Shown here one piece after another: positions 12,408-22,985 of a stretch of DNA of 64,000 nucleotides (position 1 is the first letter of the stretch; every line of letters starts with the position of its first letter). A program made the position numbers and the translations under genes. Source of the DNA: Cynocephalus volans (lineage: Eukaryota; Chordata; Mammalia; Dermoptera; Cynocephalidae). Under the pieces are notes generated by a model. It worked only from the letters and a program-made list of their open reading frames with translations. It was not told the origin of the DNA and made no database searches. The stretch spans positions 19,319,577 through 19,383,576 of the forward strand of contig NC_084462.1 of the NCBI RefSeq assembly GCF_027409185.1, read 5' to 3'.

Positions 12408-15400
12408 TTAGCTCCCTCCAATAAGTGAGAACATGTGGTATTTCTCTTTCTGTGCCTGACTTGTTTCACTTAATATAATTCTCTCAAGGTCCATCCATGT
12501 TGTTGCAAATGGCAGTATTTCATTCGTTTTTATAGCTGAGTAGTATTCCATTGTGTAGATGTACCACATTTTCCGTATCCACTCATCTGATGATGGGCAT
12601 TTGGGCTGGTTCCAACTCTTGGCTATTGTAAAGAGTGCTGCGATGAACATTGGGGAACAGGTATACCTTCGACTTGATGATTTCCATTCCTCTGGGTATA
12701 TTCCCAACAGTGGGATGGCTGGGTCGTATGGTAGATCTATTTGCAATTGTTTAAGGAACCTCCATACCATTTTCCATAGAGGCTGCACCATTTTGCAGTC
12801 CCACCAACAATGTATGAGAGTTCCTTTTTCTCCGCAGCCTCGCCAGCATTTATCGTTCATAGTCTTTTGGATTTTAGCCATCCTAACTGGGGTTAGATGG
12901 TATCTCAATGTGGTTTTGATTTGCATTTCCCGGATGCTGAGTGATGTTGAGCATTTTTTCATATGTCTGCTGGCCATTTGGATATCTTCCTTAGAGAAAT
13001 GCCTACTTAGCTCTTTTGCCCATTTTTTAATTGGGTTGCTTGTTTTCTTCTTGTAAAGTTGTTTGAGTTCCTTATATATTCTGGATATTAATCCTTTGTC
13101 AGATGTATGTTTTGCAAATATTTTCTCCCACTCTGTTGGTTGTCTTTTAACTCTTTTAATTGTTTCTTTTGCTGTTCAGAAGCTTTTTAGTTTGATATAA
13201 TCCCATTTGTTTATTTTTCCTTTGGTTGCCCGTGCTTTTGGGGTCGTATTCATGAAGTCTGTGCCCAGTCCTATTTCCTGAAGTGTTTCTCCTATGTTTT
13301 CTTTAAGAAGTTTTATTGTCTCAGGATGTATATTTAAATCCTTAATCCATTTTGAGTTGATTTTAGTATACGGTGAGAGGTATGGATCTAGTTTCATTCT
13401 CCTGCATATGGATATCCAGTTATCCCAGCACCACTTGCTGAAGAGGCAGTCCCTTCCCCAGTGAATAGGCTTGGTGCCTTTGTCAAAGATCAGATGGCAG
13501 TAAGTGTGTGGGTTGATTTCTGGATTCTCTATTCTATTCCATTGGTCAGTGTGTCTGTTTTTATGCCAGTACCATACTGTTTTGGTTATTATAGCTTTGT
13601 AGTATAGCTTAAAGTCAGGTAGTGTTATGCCTCCAGCTTTATTTTTTTTGCTGAGCATTGCTTTGGCTATTCGTGGTCTTTTATTGTTCCATATAAATGT
13701 CTGAATAGTTTTTTCCATTTCTGAGAAAAATGTCTTTGGAATTTTGATGGGGATTGCATTGAATTTGAATATCACTTTGGGTAGTATGGACATTTTCACT
13801 ATGTTGATTCTTCCAATCCAAGAGCATGGAATATCTTTCCATCTTCTTGTATCCTCTCTAATTTCTCTCAGCAGTGGTTTGTAGTTCTCATTATAGAGAT
13901 TTTTCACCTCCTTGGTTAACTCAATTCCTAAATATTTTATTTTTTTGGTGGCTATTGTAAATGGGCAGGCTTTCTTGATTTCTGCTTCTGCATGTTCACT
14001 ATTGGAGAAAAGAAATGCTACTGATTTTTGTGTGTTGATTTTGTATCCTGCTACTGTGCTGAAATCATTTATCAATTCCAACAGTTTTTTTGTAGAGGTT
14101 TTAGGCTGTTCGATATATAGGATCATGTCATCTGCAAACAGGGACAGTTTGACTTCATCTTTTCCAATCTGGATGCCCTTTATTTCCTTCTCTTCTCTGA
14201 TTGCTCTGGCTAGTACTTCCAACACTATGTTGAATAGGAGTGGTGAGAGTGGGCATCCTTGTCTAGTGCCTGTTCTTAAAGGAAAAGCTTTCAGCTTTTC
14301 CCCATTCAGGATGATATTGGCAGTGGGTTTGGCATATATGGCTTTAATTATGTTGAGATACTTTCCCTCTATACCTAACTTATAGAGGGTCTTTGTCATG
14401 AATGAGTGCTGAACTTTATCAAATGCTTTTTCAGCATCTATAGAGATGATCATATGGTCCTTGTGTTTGAGTTTATTAATATGGTGTATCACTTTTATTG
14501 ATTTGCGTATGTTGAACCAACCTTGCATCCCTGGGATGAATCCCACTTGATCGTGATGAATAATTTTTCGTATGTGTTGCTGTATTCTGTTTGCTAGTAT
14601 TTTAGTGAGGATTTTTGCATCTATATTCATCAAGGATATCGGCCTGTAGTTTTCTTTTTTGGTTATATCTTTACCTGGTTTTGGTATCAGGATGATGTTT
14701 GCTTCATAGAATGAGTTTGGGAGATTTGCGTCCGTTTCAATCTTTTGGAATAGTTTGTAAAGAATCGGTGTCAATTCCTCTTTGAATGTTTGGTCAAATT
14801 CTGCTGTGAATCCATCTGGTCCTGGGCTTTTCTCTGTTGGGAGCCTTCTGATAACAGCTTCAATCTCCTTTATTGTTATTGGTCTGTTCAAATTTTCTAC
14901 GTCTTCACGGTTCAGTTTTGGGAGCTTGTGTGTGTCCAGAAATTTATCCATTTCCTCCAGATTTTCAAATTTGTTGGCGTATAGTTGTTTATAGTAGTCT
15001 CGAATGATTCCTTGTATTTCAGATGAATCAGTTGTAATATCGCCTTTTTCATTGCTAATTTTTGTTATTTGAGTCTTCTCTCTTCTTTTTTTTGTTAGCC
15101 ATGCTAATGGTTTGTCAATTTTATTTATCTTTTCAAAAAACCAACTTTTTGATTCGTTGATCTTTTGAATTGTTTTTTGGTTTTCAATTTCATTCAGTTC
15201 TGCTCTGATCTTAATGATTTCTTTTCGTCTGCTAACTTTAGGATTGGATTGTTCTTGTTTTTCTAGTTCTTTAAGGTGAAGTGTTAGGTTGTTCACTTGC
15301 CATCTTTCCATTCTTCTGAAGTGAGCATTTAATGCAATAAATTTTCCCCTCAATACTGCTTTTGCAGTATCCCACAGGTTTTGGTATGATGTATCATTGT

Positions 15401-16235
15401 TTTCATTAGTTTCAATAAACTTTTTGATTTCCTGCTTGATTTCTTCTTGGACCCATATGTCATTAAGTAGAATGCTGTTTAATTTCCATGTGTTTGTATA
15501 GTTTCCAGAGTTTTGTTTGTTATTAATTTCTAGTTTTAATCCATTGTGGTCTGAGAAGATACATGGGATAATTCCAATTTTTTTGAATTTATTGAGACTT
15601 GATTTGTGACCTAATATGTGATCTATCCTGGAGAATGATCCATGTGCTGATGAGAAGAATGAATATTCTGAGGTTGTTGGGTGGAATGTTCTGTAGATAT
15701 CTGCCAATTCCAATTGGTCTAGAGTCTTGTTTAGATCTTGTGTTTCTCTACTGATTCTTTGCCTAGATGATCTGTCTAATATTGACAGTGGAGTGTTCAG
15801 GTCCCCTGCTATTATGGTATTAGTGTCTATTTCCTTCTTTAGGTCTAATAGAGTTTGTTTTATAAATCTGGCTGCTCCAACATTGGGTGCGTACATATTT
15901 ATGATTGTTATGTCTTCTTGATGGATCAGTCCTTTTATCATTAAGTAGTGTCCCTCATTGTCTCTTTTTATGGTTTTTAGTTTAAAGTCTATTTTGTCAG
16001 ATATAAGAATAGCCACTCCAGCTCGTTTTTCTTTTCTGTTTGCATGGTAAATCTTTTTCCATCCTTTCACTCTTAGTCTGTGTGAATCTTTATGGGTGAG
16101 GTGGGTCTCTTGTAGGCAGCATATAGTTGGGTCCTGCTTTTTGATCCAGTCAGCCAGTCTGTGTCTTTTAATTGGGGAATTTAAGCCTTTAACATTAAGA
16201 GTTGTTATTGAAAGGTGTTGATTTATTCCTAGCAT
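12408..16235 (-). pseudogene. L1 ORF2: endonuclease-reverse transcriptase with one premature stop
   Basis: Encodes the L1 ORF2 protein, which nicks target DNA and reverse-transcribes L1 RNA. Residues 1-1019 are open (16235-13179), then TGA at 13176-13178 (codon 1020), then the same frame stays open to the normal end (12408). The endonuclease residues N14, E43, D145, N147, D205, D229 and H230 are all present, as is the RT box FADD (about residues 699-702). The zinc-knuckle C1130-C1134-H1142-C1147 lies beyond the stop, so the truncated product would lack the C-terminal Cys-rich domain. Other L1 copies here read TGC or TAC at this codon. ATG 16235 is chosen because it matches the family N-terminus. 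Length, apart from the stop, equals the human protein. Confidence 0.9.
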
Positions 16236-16422
16236 TTTATTGGTTGTTTGGTTGTCTTAGGTGTCTTTTGTTCCTTGCTTTCTGATTTACTGTTTGGTTT
16301 CTTTGTTTGTTGGTTCCTTAGGTTGTAGATAGTGTTTTTGTTAGCTTGTTTTCTCTTCATGAATGCCATTTTTATTGTACTAGCGGGTTTAGATTTTTCT
16401 TAGGTTTTTATGGCAGTGGTAG

Positions 16423-17421
16423 TTATTTTTCAGGAACCAAACCCAGTACTCCCTTGAGGATTTCTTGTAAGGGTGGTCTTGTGGTAGTGAACTCCCGCAG
16501 TTTTTGTTTGTCTGAGAAATATACTATTTGCCCCTCATTTCGGAAGGATAGCCTTGCAGGGTAGAGTATTCTTGGCTGGCAATCTTTGTCTTTTAGTATT
16601 TTGAAAATATCATCCCATTCCTTTCTAGCTTTTAGGGTTTGTGATGAAAAGTCTGATGTTAACCTGATTGGGGCTCCCTTATAGGTGATTTGACGCTTCT
16701 CTCTTGCAGCTTTTAAGATTCTCTCTTTGTCTCTGAGTTTTGCCAATTTGACTATGACATGTCTTGGAGAAGGCCTTTTTGGGTTGAATACGTTTGGAGA
16801 TCGTTGAGCTTCCTGGATCTGAAGATCTGTGATTTTTCCTATACCTGGGAAGTTTTCTGCCACTATTTTGTTGAATATGTTTTCAATGGAATCTCCATTT
16901 TCCTCCCCTTCTGGAATACCCATGACTCGGATATTTGAGCGCTTGAGGTTGTCTGATATCTCTCTCAGATTTTCTTCCATGTCCTTGATTCTTTTTTCTT
17001 TCTTTTTGTCTGCTTGTGTTATTTCAAACAGCCCATCTTCAAGTTCAGAGGTTCTCTCTTCAACTTCGACAAGCCTGCTGGTTAAACTCTCCGTTGTGTT
17101 TTTTATTTCGCTGAATAACTTCTTCAGTTCAGCAAGTTCTGCTACATTTTTTTTCAGGACATTGATTTCCTTGTATATTTCCTCTTTCAGATCCTGTATA
17201 CTTTTCCTCATTTCATCATGATGTCTAGCTGAGTTTTCTTCTATCTCATTCAGTTTCCTTAGAATTATCACTCGAAATTCCTTGTCAGTTATTTCACGGG
17301 CTTCTTGTTCTATAGGATCTAGAGTTTGAGATTTATTAACTTTTGGTGGTGTACTTTCTTGATTTTTTGTATTTCTGGTATCTTTTTTTTGGTGTTTATT
17401 CATTGTGGCAGGGGGTTTCAC
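16423..17421 (-). CDS. L1 ORF1 protein (RNA-binding chaperone)
   Basis: A 332-residue open frame, close to the usual length of about 338. ORF1p forms a trimer that coats L1 RNA in the cytoplasm. A basic N-terminus is followed by a long Glu/Lys/Leu coiled coil (about residues 45-150). The RRM domain comes next (about 152-250, beginning near NIRVMGIPEGE), then the C-terminal domain (about 250-325, with ARKEWDDIFKILKDK, RILYPARLSF and a KLREFTTTRP block). It lies 187 bp upstream of ORF2, a longer spacer than in human L1. It is probably translated from the bicistronic L1 RNA started in the 5'UTR. No inactivating change is visible, though activity is not shown. Confidence 0.9.
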   Translation of the reverse strand: MKPPATMNKHQKKDTRNTKNQESTPPKVNKSQTLDPIEQEAREITDKEFRVIILRKLNEIEENSARHHDEMRKSIQDLKEEIYKEINVLKKNVAELAELKKLFSEIKNTTESLTSRLVEVEERTSELEDGLFEITQADKKKEKRIKDMEENLREISDNLKRSNIRVMGIPEGEENGDSIENIFNKIVAENFPGIGKITDLQIQEAQRSPNVFNPKRPSPRHVIVKLAKLRDKERILKAAREKRQITYKGAPIRLTSDFSSQTLKARKEWDDIFKILKDKDCQPRILYPARLSFRNEGQIVYFSDKQKLREFTTTRPPLQEILKGVLGLVPEK

Positions 17422-18945
17422 AGTCCACCGGTTTGAGACTAATGACTAACTAGGATGTTGCTGTGGTTGCCAATTTGGTATGGCTCCCACCGTGACTGCT
17501 CAGTTGGCCTCTAGTGTCTTGTGTGTGTGGTTGCCTCGGGTCTTGGGCTTCTCCGGGGATCCACCTTTCTGGTCAGCTTGTACTCTGCTGGGCTGGTGGA
17601 TCACGTACCACAGGGTGTGTGATCTCTGTTGAGCTTTCACTTTCTGTACAGGACTTCTCCCCGTTCCGTGTGCTCTGGCCCAGGCTGTTGGATCATGCAG
17701 TGGCGACCCCACAGGGTGTGTGGTTTCTGTCGAGTCTCCGCCTCCCTGGCCGCATGTCTCCCCACTCTGTGCACACTGTGCTGGGCTGGGGTGTGTCTTC
17801 TGCACCCCTCGTCTATCACCTGGGCCTTCAAGACCCTGCTCAGCACCGCCTCGCCCAGGAAGTCTACCAGGTTTCTGCTAGGCACAGACGACCGGTCTCT
17901 CTGCGTGCCTTTGTAGCACTGTGTAGATCTTTCTCGGGTCTTGTTCACCTTTGTATCCCCCTGGTATAAACCGAGTCTAGTGCCCGCCTGCAGCCTGCTC
18001 TCCGGCAGGTTCAAGCGGACCTGGGAACTCTCCTACCACACTATTCCCAACCAGAAATTCGTTAGGCTTTTTTCCAAACTGGTGGTCGCAGAGATGGTAT
18101 CTGCCTCCCAGTAACAGGAAGTTTACCGGCCAGAGTCCAGGGTGTGGTGGAGTGACAGTCGGCCCGCCCGTACTTCCTAGCCCTCCCAACACTGGTCGGG
18201 ACGCCCCACACCCCCAGCCCCGCCAGAGAACCGCGGAGGGAGTGGGAGAGGAGGCCGGCCCGCAGGGTCCGGAAAGCCCCGCGCCAGGCCAAGCAAATGG
18301 GCTCAGTGATGGCCGAGCAGGGCGGAGCTGCCCGCACCTGGGAAAATGGAGGCAGCACCGGGGCAGTGAGTGGCCTGGTGGTGCAGGCGGGAGCCGCGTG
18401 GGCATCCACCCCCCGAACAGAGCTGTGCCAGGGATCACTCACAGTGCTGTGCCAGGTCAGGCGCTCGCTCTGTCTCTGGTTTGTTGCCTTCCGTGTTCTC
18501 GGCGCTGCCGCCTCGGGCTGTTCAGTCGCGGCGCCGCTCGGGCGCTCCCAGGAATCTTCTTTAATGCCGGCCTGAAACCTCGAATCCTGAATAGGGCAGC
18601 TGGCCACCTTCAGTGCGGCCCCAGCCTCCGGGATCCTGGCTGCATCCACAGCAGCCCTGGCGCCGTGTTCCCTGTTTCAAGACTCGCTTTTGCAGCTAAG
18701 AATCAGTTCTTTTCCTGCTCCACACTTCAAAGCTGTTGCCTGTAAATGAGGCAGCCTCTCCTGCCGGGGGCAAAGTGGCGTTGAGCCCCCACGACCGGCC
18801 AGCAGCAGCAGTCCTCCCTTAAGAGATGGCCAGAGGAAGGTCCACAAGTTTCCCGGCTGCCTGAGGCCCAGTGGCCACCTTTTCCACCTCAGCTACTCCG
18901 CGCCAGCCGCCGCAGCCGCCGCCATCTTGAAACTCTCCCTCACTC
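17422..18945 (-). promoter_or_regulatory. L1 5'UTR / internal promoter, CpG-rich, with YY1-type site
   Basis: A 1.5-kb leader, strongly GC- and CpG-rich between about 18000 and 18945. Close to the 5' end it carries CAAGATGGCGGC in L1 sense (18929-18918), a textbook YY1 core, at the same place as in human L1 where YY1 directs start-site choice (established). Two ~101-bp imperfect repeats share a cacagggtgtgtg block (about 17609 and 17710). Long non-stop frames on both strands (for example + 18152-18745, - 18062-18649) are expected from the base composition. In a genome scan it would look like a CpG island, but it is L1 sequence. Confidence 0.75.
17540..17750 (-). repeat. Two ~101-bp imperfect repeats in the L1 5'UTR
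   Basis: Unit anchors cacagggtgtgtg at about 17609 and 17710 are 101 bp apart. Each is preceded by a 'ctctg...ggctg.tggatca' segment and followed by 'tctgt.gag'. The units diverge clearly elsewhere. This may be the remnant of a tandem promoter-monomer arrangement. Confidence 0.6.
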
Positions 18946-18960
18946 AAGTAAAAAGTTTTA
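18946..18960. repeat. Target-site duplication, right copy
   Basis: Second copy of aagtaaaaagtttta, directly next to the 5' end of the full-length minus-strand L1. See the left copy at 12120-12134. Confidence 0.9.
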
Positions 18961-19690
18961 AAAAGCACCATGAGATACCACTACACACCTATTAGAATTG
19001 TTAAATGATTGTTAAAACAACTGGCCGTAGCAAGTGTTGGCAGGGTTGTCGTGGAATTGCGAACCTCATACACTGCTGGTGCAATGTGAAAAGGTCTGAC
19101 AGTTGCTTAAAATTTAAACACACACCTACCCACAATATGATGTAGCTACTCCACTCTAGGTATTTACCCTGGAAAGATGAAAAGATATGTCTGCACAAAG
19201 ACTTATATACTAATGTTCATCGCAGCTTTATTTGTAATCGCCAAAGTTGTAAACAGCCCATATGTCCATCTACAGGTGAGCTGATAAGCAAATTGTGGGA
19301 CTTTCGTACAATGAAGTATTACTCGCCAATAAAAAGAATGACCTATTTGGTACGTGCAGCCTCATGGACAAATCTCAAAATAATAGTGCTGAATGGAGAA
19401 GCGAGATGAAGAAAACTTACTGTTACGTGTAAAATTCTAGGAAATGCAAAAGTGTAGATAGAGACAGGAAGCAGGACCGTGGCTGGGAAGGGGCGAGTGT
19501 AAGCCAGCTGGTGGTAAGCAGGAGGGGATGGTTAGAGAAAAATTGGGGGGCAGTACGTGTGTGCATTATTTTGATGGTGGTGATGGTTTCGCATGTGTGT
19601 ACATAATATGTATTACGTTGACCTCCTTAAATGTGTGTAGTTTATCGTATGGCAATTACACCTCAATAAAGGTATTAAATATTGGGAAAA
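18961..19690 (+). mobile_element. Old L1 3' end
   Basis: Decayed + strand L1: late ORF2 ('gataccactacacaccta' at about 18972, 'tactgctggtgcaatgtgaa'-like zinc-knuckle region at about 19070, 'atgtccatctacag' at about 19262). A 3'UTR ends in a pre-tail near 19665 ('cacctcaataaaggt'). No ORF is left. It belongs to a different, older copy than the 2.24-12.13 kb element. Confidence 0.75.
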
Positions 19691-20216
19691 AAGGAAAATG
19701 CATTCATGGAGTATATCTGTAATGATGAAACAGAGTACAAAATAAACAAACTTTTTTGGGGGGGAGCTGATGCTGGGCAGGGTTCAGGGTGACGTCCACC
19801 CAGCCTGATGCTCTGACGTGGGCTGCCCACCCCCCGATTCTGTGGCCCAAGGGGACAGCCCAGAGATCACTCCCAAATTATAAATTTGAGTAGGATATTA
19901 ATTTCACAGCCATCGTTGCAAAGGAAGGAGCAACAGGCAAACTTCCTTTTTCCATAACTGTATGGAATCCTCTGTGCCATTCCTCCAAATTCCAGGGTCG
20001 GGTGGTCACAGGTGTCCCTCTGGCTGTTATAGGCCACCTTCATGGCCTCAGGTCTTCACAGCATCTCATTCCCTTATTTTCTGGGTGTCAGTCCCATGTG
20101 GCTCATTCAAAGTCCCCCGATCCCAACTCCAAACGTCCCCAGCTCTGGTACCACTCTCCCCACTGACATTTCTGCACATCCGTCTTTTGTGACTGGAATT
20201 GGCACCCACAAGCAAA
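19691..20216. other. No recognised feature (single-copy sequence)
   Basis: Mixed-composition sequence with a short G-run at about 19757. I see no repeat family, convincing ORF or RNA gene. Open frames at 19962-20233 on + are short and lack any recognisable domain. Confidence 0.5.
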
Positions 20217-20581
20217 TGGATCCTAGAGACTGAATGTTTATTTCCCCAAAATTCATATGTTGAAATCTAATCCCCAATGTAATGGTATTTGAAGGGGGGG
20301 GCCTTTGAAAGGTGGTTCAGTCAGGAGGGTGGAGCTCTTGTGAGCGAGATTAGTGTCCTATAAAAGAGACCCCAGAAAGCCTCCTTGACCCTTCCACCAC
20401 GTGGGGACATAGTGAGAGGACAGCTGTCCGTGAACCAGGAAGCGGGCTCTCCCAGACGCAGAATCCGCCAGCGCTTTGATCTCCGACTTCGGCCTCCAGA
20501 GCTGTGGGAAGTGAGTCACCGTCGTCCCTAAGCCACCCGGTCCGTGGTGGTCTGTTACAGCAACCTGAGCCGTCTAAGGCA
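20217..20581 (+). mobile_element. MLT1-like MaLR solo LTR
   Basis: A 365-bp LTR with TG...CA ends and MLT1 landmarks in order: 'gactgaatgttt', 'aaaattcatatgttgaa', 'taatccccaatgtaatggta', 'ccttccaccacgtgggga', 'ggcctccagagctgtg' and the closing 'gtctaaggca'. Flanking 5-mers gcaaa and gtaag agree only in part. An old ERVL-MaLR relic with no coding content. Confidence 0.85.
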
Positions 20582-21078
20582 GTAAGGAGAGCACACGGAA
20601 GTGTGAAAACCTTGTCTCTCCCACATAGATTCTTGGTGATGCCAAAGGCAACTCCCCAAGGAAGAGAAGGAATCCAGAAACAAGAGGAGGAGTCGGGGTC
20701 TCAGTACCATCCTGCCTGCCCAGGAGCCGACACCGGAGGGACAATGCTGTGAATTGTCCTGTGAGCAAGAGGACCACAGGGATAAGCAGATCCTTATCGG
20801 AAAACGACATTCCCAACAAGTGCCCTTCAATTTGTGCAAACCCTAAGACAGATGAGGACATACTTCCTGGTCATTGGGGCTGTGTGACCCACATTTTGAA
20901 ATCCCCCAGGCTGGTGGGGAAGGCACACTCACAGGATCGGGGCTGTGTCCAGCCCTGCACTGGGGCCAGCTGGTGGTGTCAAGCGTCACCTCGCTCAAGG
21001 ACAAGCTGTCATTTTGAAACCAAAGCATAAGTTGTTCCTAAGAGTAAATGGGTGCAAAACCTTCTCCTCTTTCTTATT
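20582..21078. other. No recognised feature
   Basis: Single-copy sequence between an LTR and a small L1 insertion. Frames of 60-95 codons on both strands lack known domains and have no splice or promoter context. Confidence 0.45.
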
Positions 21079-21217
21079 AGAAAGTAAGATTGTGGTATAT
21101 CGACAAAATAAAATTAAAAAATAAAATTAAATAAAATTAAATTTTAAAAAAAAGAAGAAAGTTCTGAAAAAAAATAAATAAATAAAAAATAAAAAAAAAA
21201 AAGAAAGTAAGATTGTG
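21079..21217 (+). mobile_element. Ultra-short L1 insertion with 16-bp TSD
   Basis: The 16-mer agaaagtaagattgtg occurs at 21079-21094 and 21202-21217. Between them are 107 bp: about 25 bases identical in kind to the extreme 3' end of the minus-strand L1 at 12135 (tatatcgacaaaataaaatt), then a patterned A-rich tail. The L1 copy was truncated almost completely at insertion. The perfect TSD indicates a young event. Confidence 0.85.
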
Positions 21218-22380
21218 CAAGAGACTGCGTAGCAGGGCAGCAAGGCGCTGGGGACATGTGACTCGCAGCCAAGTGAATAACACAGAGGGAAATTTGTAGA
21301 TGCCCCTGCAGCACTCAGTGCCTGGTCCCCTAGGCCCATGACACAAATGTCTTTCCAAGCCTGAGTGCAGACACGTGAACACTCCTGGTGGCCTGTGTCA
21401 TGCCCCTGCTGCTCCAACTGAGTGCACCTTCCTGGGCCTGCTGCAGGCTGGTGTAGGGGGTGGTGGTTCCCACCTCCATTGGGCGATTGATAAGGGGTGG
21501 GGAGAAGCCAGGCCTCCCCTAGGATCTATGGTGAGGACGGGGATTGTAAGGCAACAGCCTGATGCTGGACAAAGATGAGGAATCTCCAGACCTGGGGATA
21601 CACGACAGCTGGGCTCGCTGAGCTGAGCAGGGCCTTGGGGACACTCCTGGGGGTGGCTGGCAGAGCCCACCCCAAGCAAGTCATTGCTGCCCAGTATCTG
21701 GCAGCACAACTTGAATTCCCAACACAGGACAAGGCCTTAAGCAGGGTCAGGAAGGTGTTCTGGATGGTTCCCTGACCATCCCCCCATCCCTGGATTTGCC
21801 AGGCCATTGCCAGGGGCTGTGTGGATGGAGAGAAGAGCAAGACACGGGCTTGACTTCAAGGAACTGGCAGAGCAAAAACTGAGGAGATGACACACACAGA
21901 CAGAAAATCCCAGTTGCTGGTGAGGCCACATCACAGGAGGACATGGAGATGCTTCATGGATGAGGGAAGGATCGATCAATCATGAAACGGAGGGATAGAA
22001 CCTTCAGAGACAGACATGGGTGGGAAGGGGAGAAATAGAGACTTCCAACCACTGGGAATAAGGCAGGAAGAGCCGAGCCCAAGGAGACCGGACCCAGCTT
22101 TGCCCGCCAGCGAGGAAGCTGTGTGGACAATGTTTATACCGAGCAAAGGTGGAGTGGCTCAGAGTCTTGTCCCTTCTCCCGAGGGTGACTGAAGTAACTT
22201 GGACCGATGTCTGCAGGTCCCTTCTTCCTCCACAGTATGGGCAGTACCTCAGAAAATCTGATTTGTGTTTAAATAAGATGGGCACAACTTGAGAACTGTG
22301 AGCTTCATGGAGCTCTCCGCAGTATCCCTCGGGCGGGGGAGCCCACGTGGTCTGTGACCCTCGCCGAGGTCCTCCAGCCT
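21218..22380. other. No recognised feature (GC-moderate single-copy DNA)
   Basis: I find no repeat family or gene in this stretch. Frames of 60-104 codons exist on both strands but overlap each other in conflicting phases, as expected by chance at this composition. Confidence 0.45.
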
Positions 22381-22510
22381 GCTTCGATTGAGTGACTGCT
22401 ACGTGCTGGGGTCAGAGATGTGAGTAAGACAGATGAGGTCATGGTCTTCAAGGAGCTGACATTCTGGGGGAATGGACAGACAGAAAACCGATGTATAAGG
22501 TCCTTTCAAA
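22381..22510 (+). repeat. Ancient mammalian interspersed repeat (class not asserted)
   Basis: A stretch like 'actgctacgtgctggggtca' followed by 'gacagatgaggtcatgg', 'aaggagctgacattctggggg' and 'gacagacag' has the wording of a very old mammal-wide repeat. A related stretch lies at 42135-42360. I do not assign it to MIR, L2 or another family. Confidence 0.45.
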
Positions 22511-22985
22511 TAGCAAGGTCAGTGCCCTACCAAACAGGGAGAGACGTGGCTGAGAGGCGGCCACTGTGTGCCAGGAGCTTGGACCACGCAGTAAGTGGCC
22601 GAGCCTCTGCGATGCTGGGCAGTCTTGTGCCAAGGCCAGTCCTAGGCTCAGCACCTTCTTTTCTCCACCATCTCATCTAATACGTGATCAAACTTTGATA
22701 CGCTCCAGTCCTTCCCCACCTCCGCACACAGCTGCTTCACCATCAGACAGGAGAGCTGGTACCAGTTACTGCCTCGGTTCTCAAGAACGAGAGCATTAAA
22801 TTTAGCAGAAGGAGACCCTTTGCTCCCAAGGCAAGTGCATTTGGTCCAGCGTAAAACATACAGTCTGAATTCGTGGAAAACTACACAGAAGGAGAGTCTT
22901 TTCTGGTCTAGGGAGCTCTAGTATCTTCCAACTAACTCTGCAGAAAAAGGATTTTCTCTGACATGTTGGTGCGGAGTCTAGAGTT
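22511..22985. other. No recognised feature
   Basis: Single-copy sequence upstream of a large old L1. Nothing supportable seen. Confidence 0.4.

Larger units (their letters stand above)
12135..18945 (-). mobile_element. Full-length L1 with ORF1 open and ORF2 broken by one stop
   Basis: A 6.8-kb L1 on the minus strand between perfect 15-bp TSDs. In element orientation it has a 1.52-kb GC-rich 5'UTR (18945-17422), ORF1 (17421-16423), a 187-bp spacer, ORF2 (16235-12408), a 3'UTR with a G-rich polypurine tract (about 12300-12245, C-rich on +) and an A-rich tail. ORF1 is fully open. ORF2 keeps the usual 1275-codon length and has a single in-frame TGA at codon 1020. The element is therefore nearly intact and probably among the youngest L1s here. 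Confidence 0.92.

Noticed and set aside
12559..13056. 165-codon + strand ORF
   Set aside because: It is the antisense of the late ORF2 of the minus-strand L1; similar antisense frames occur in every L1 copy here.
13912..14385. 157-codon + strand ORF
   Set aside because: Antisense shadow of the reverse transcriptase region of the same L1.
17990..18945. CpG island at a gene promoter
   Set aside because: It is the L1 5'UTR, bounded by the L1's TSD and followed by L1 ORF1; no host exon is attached.
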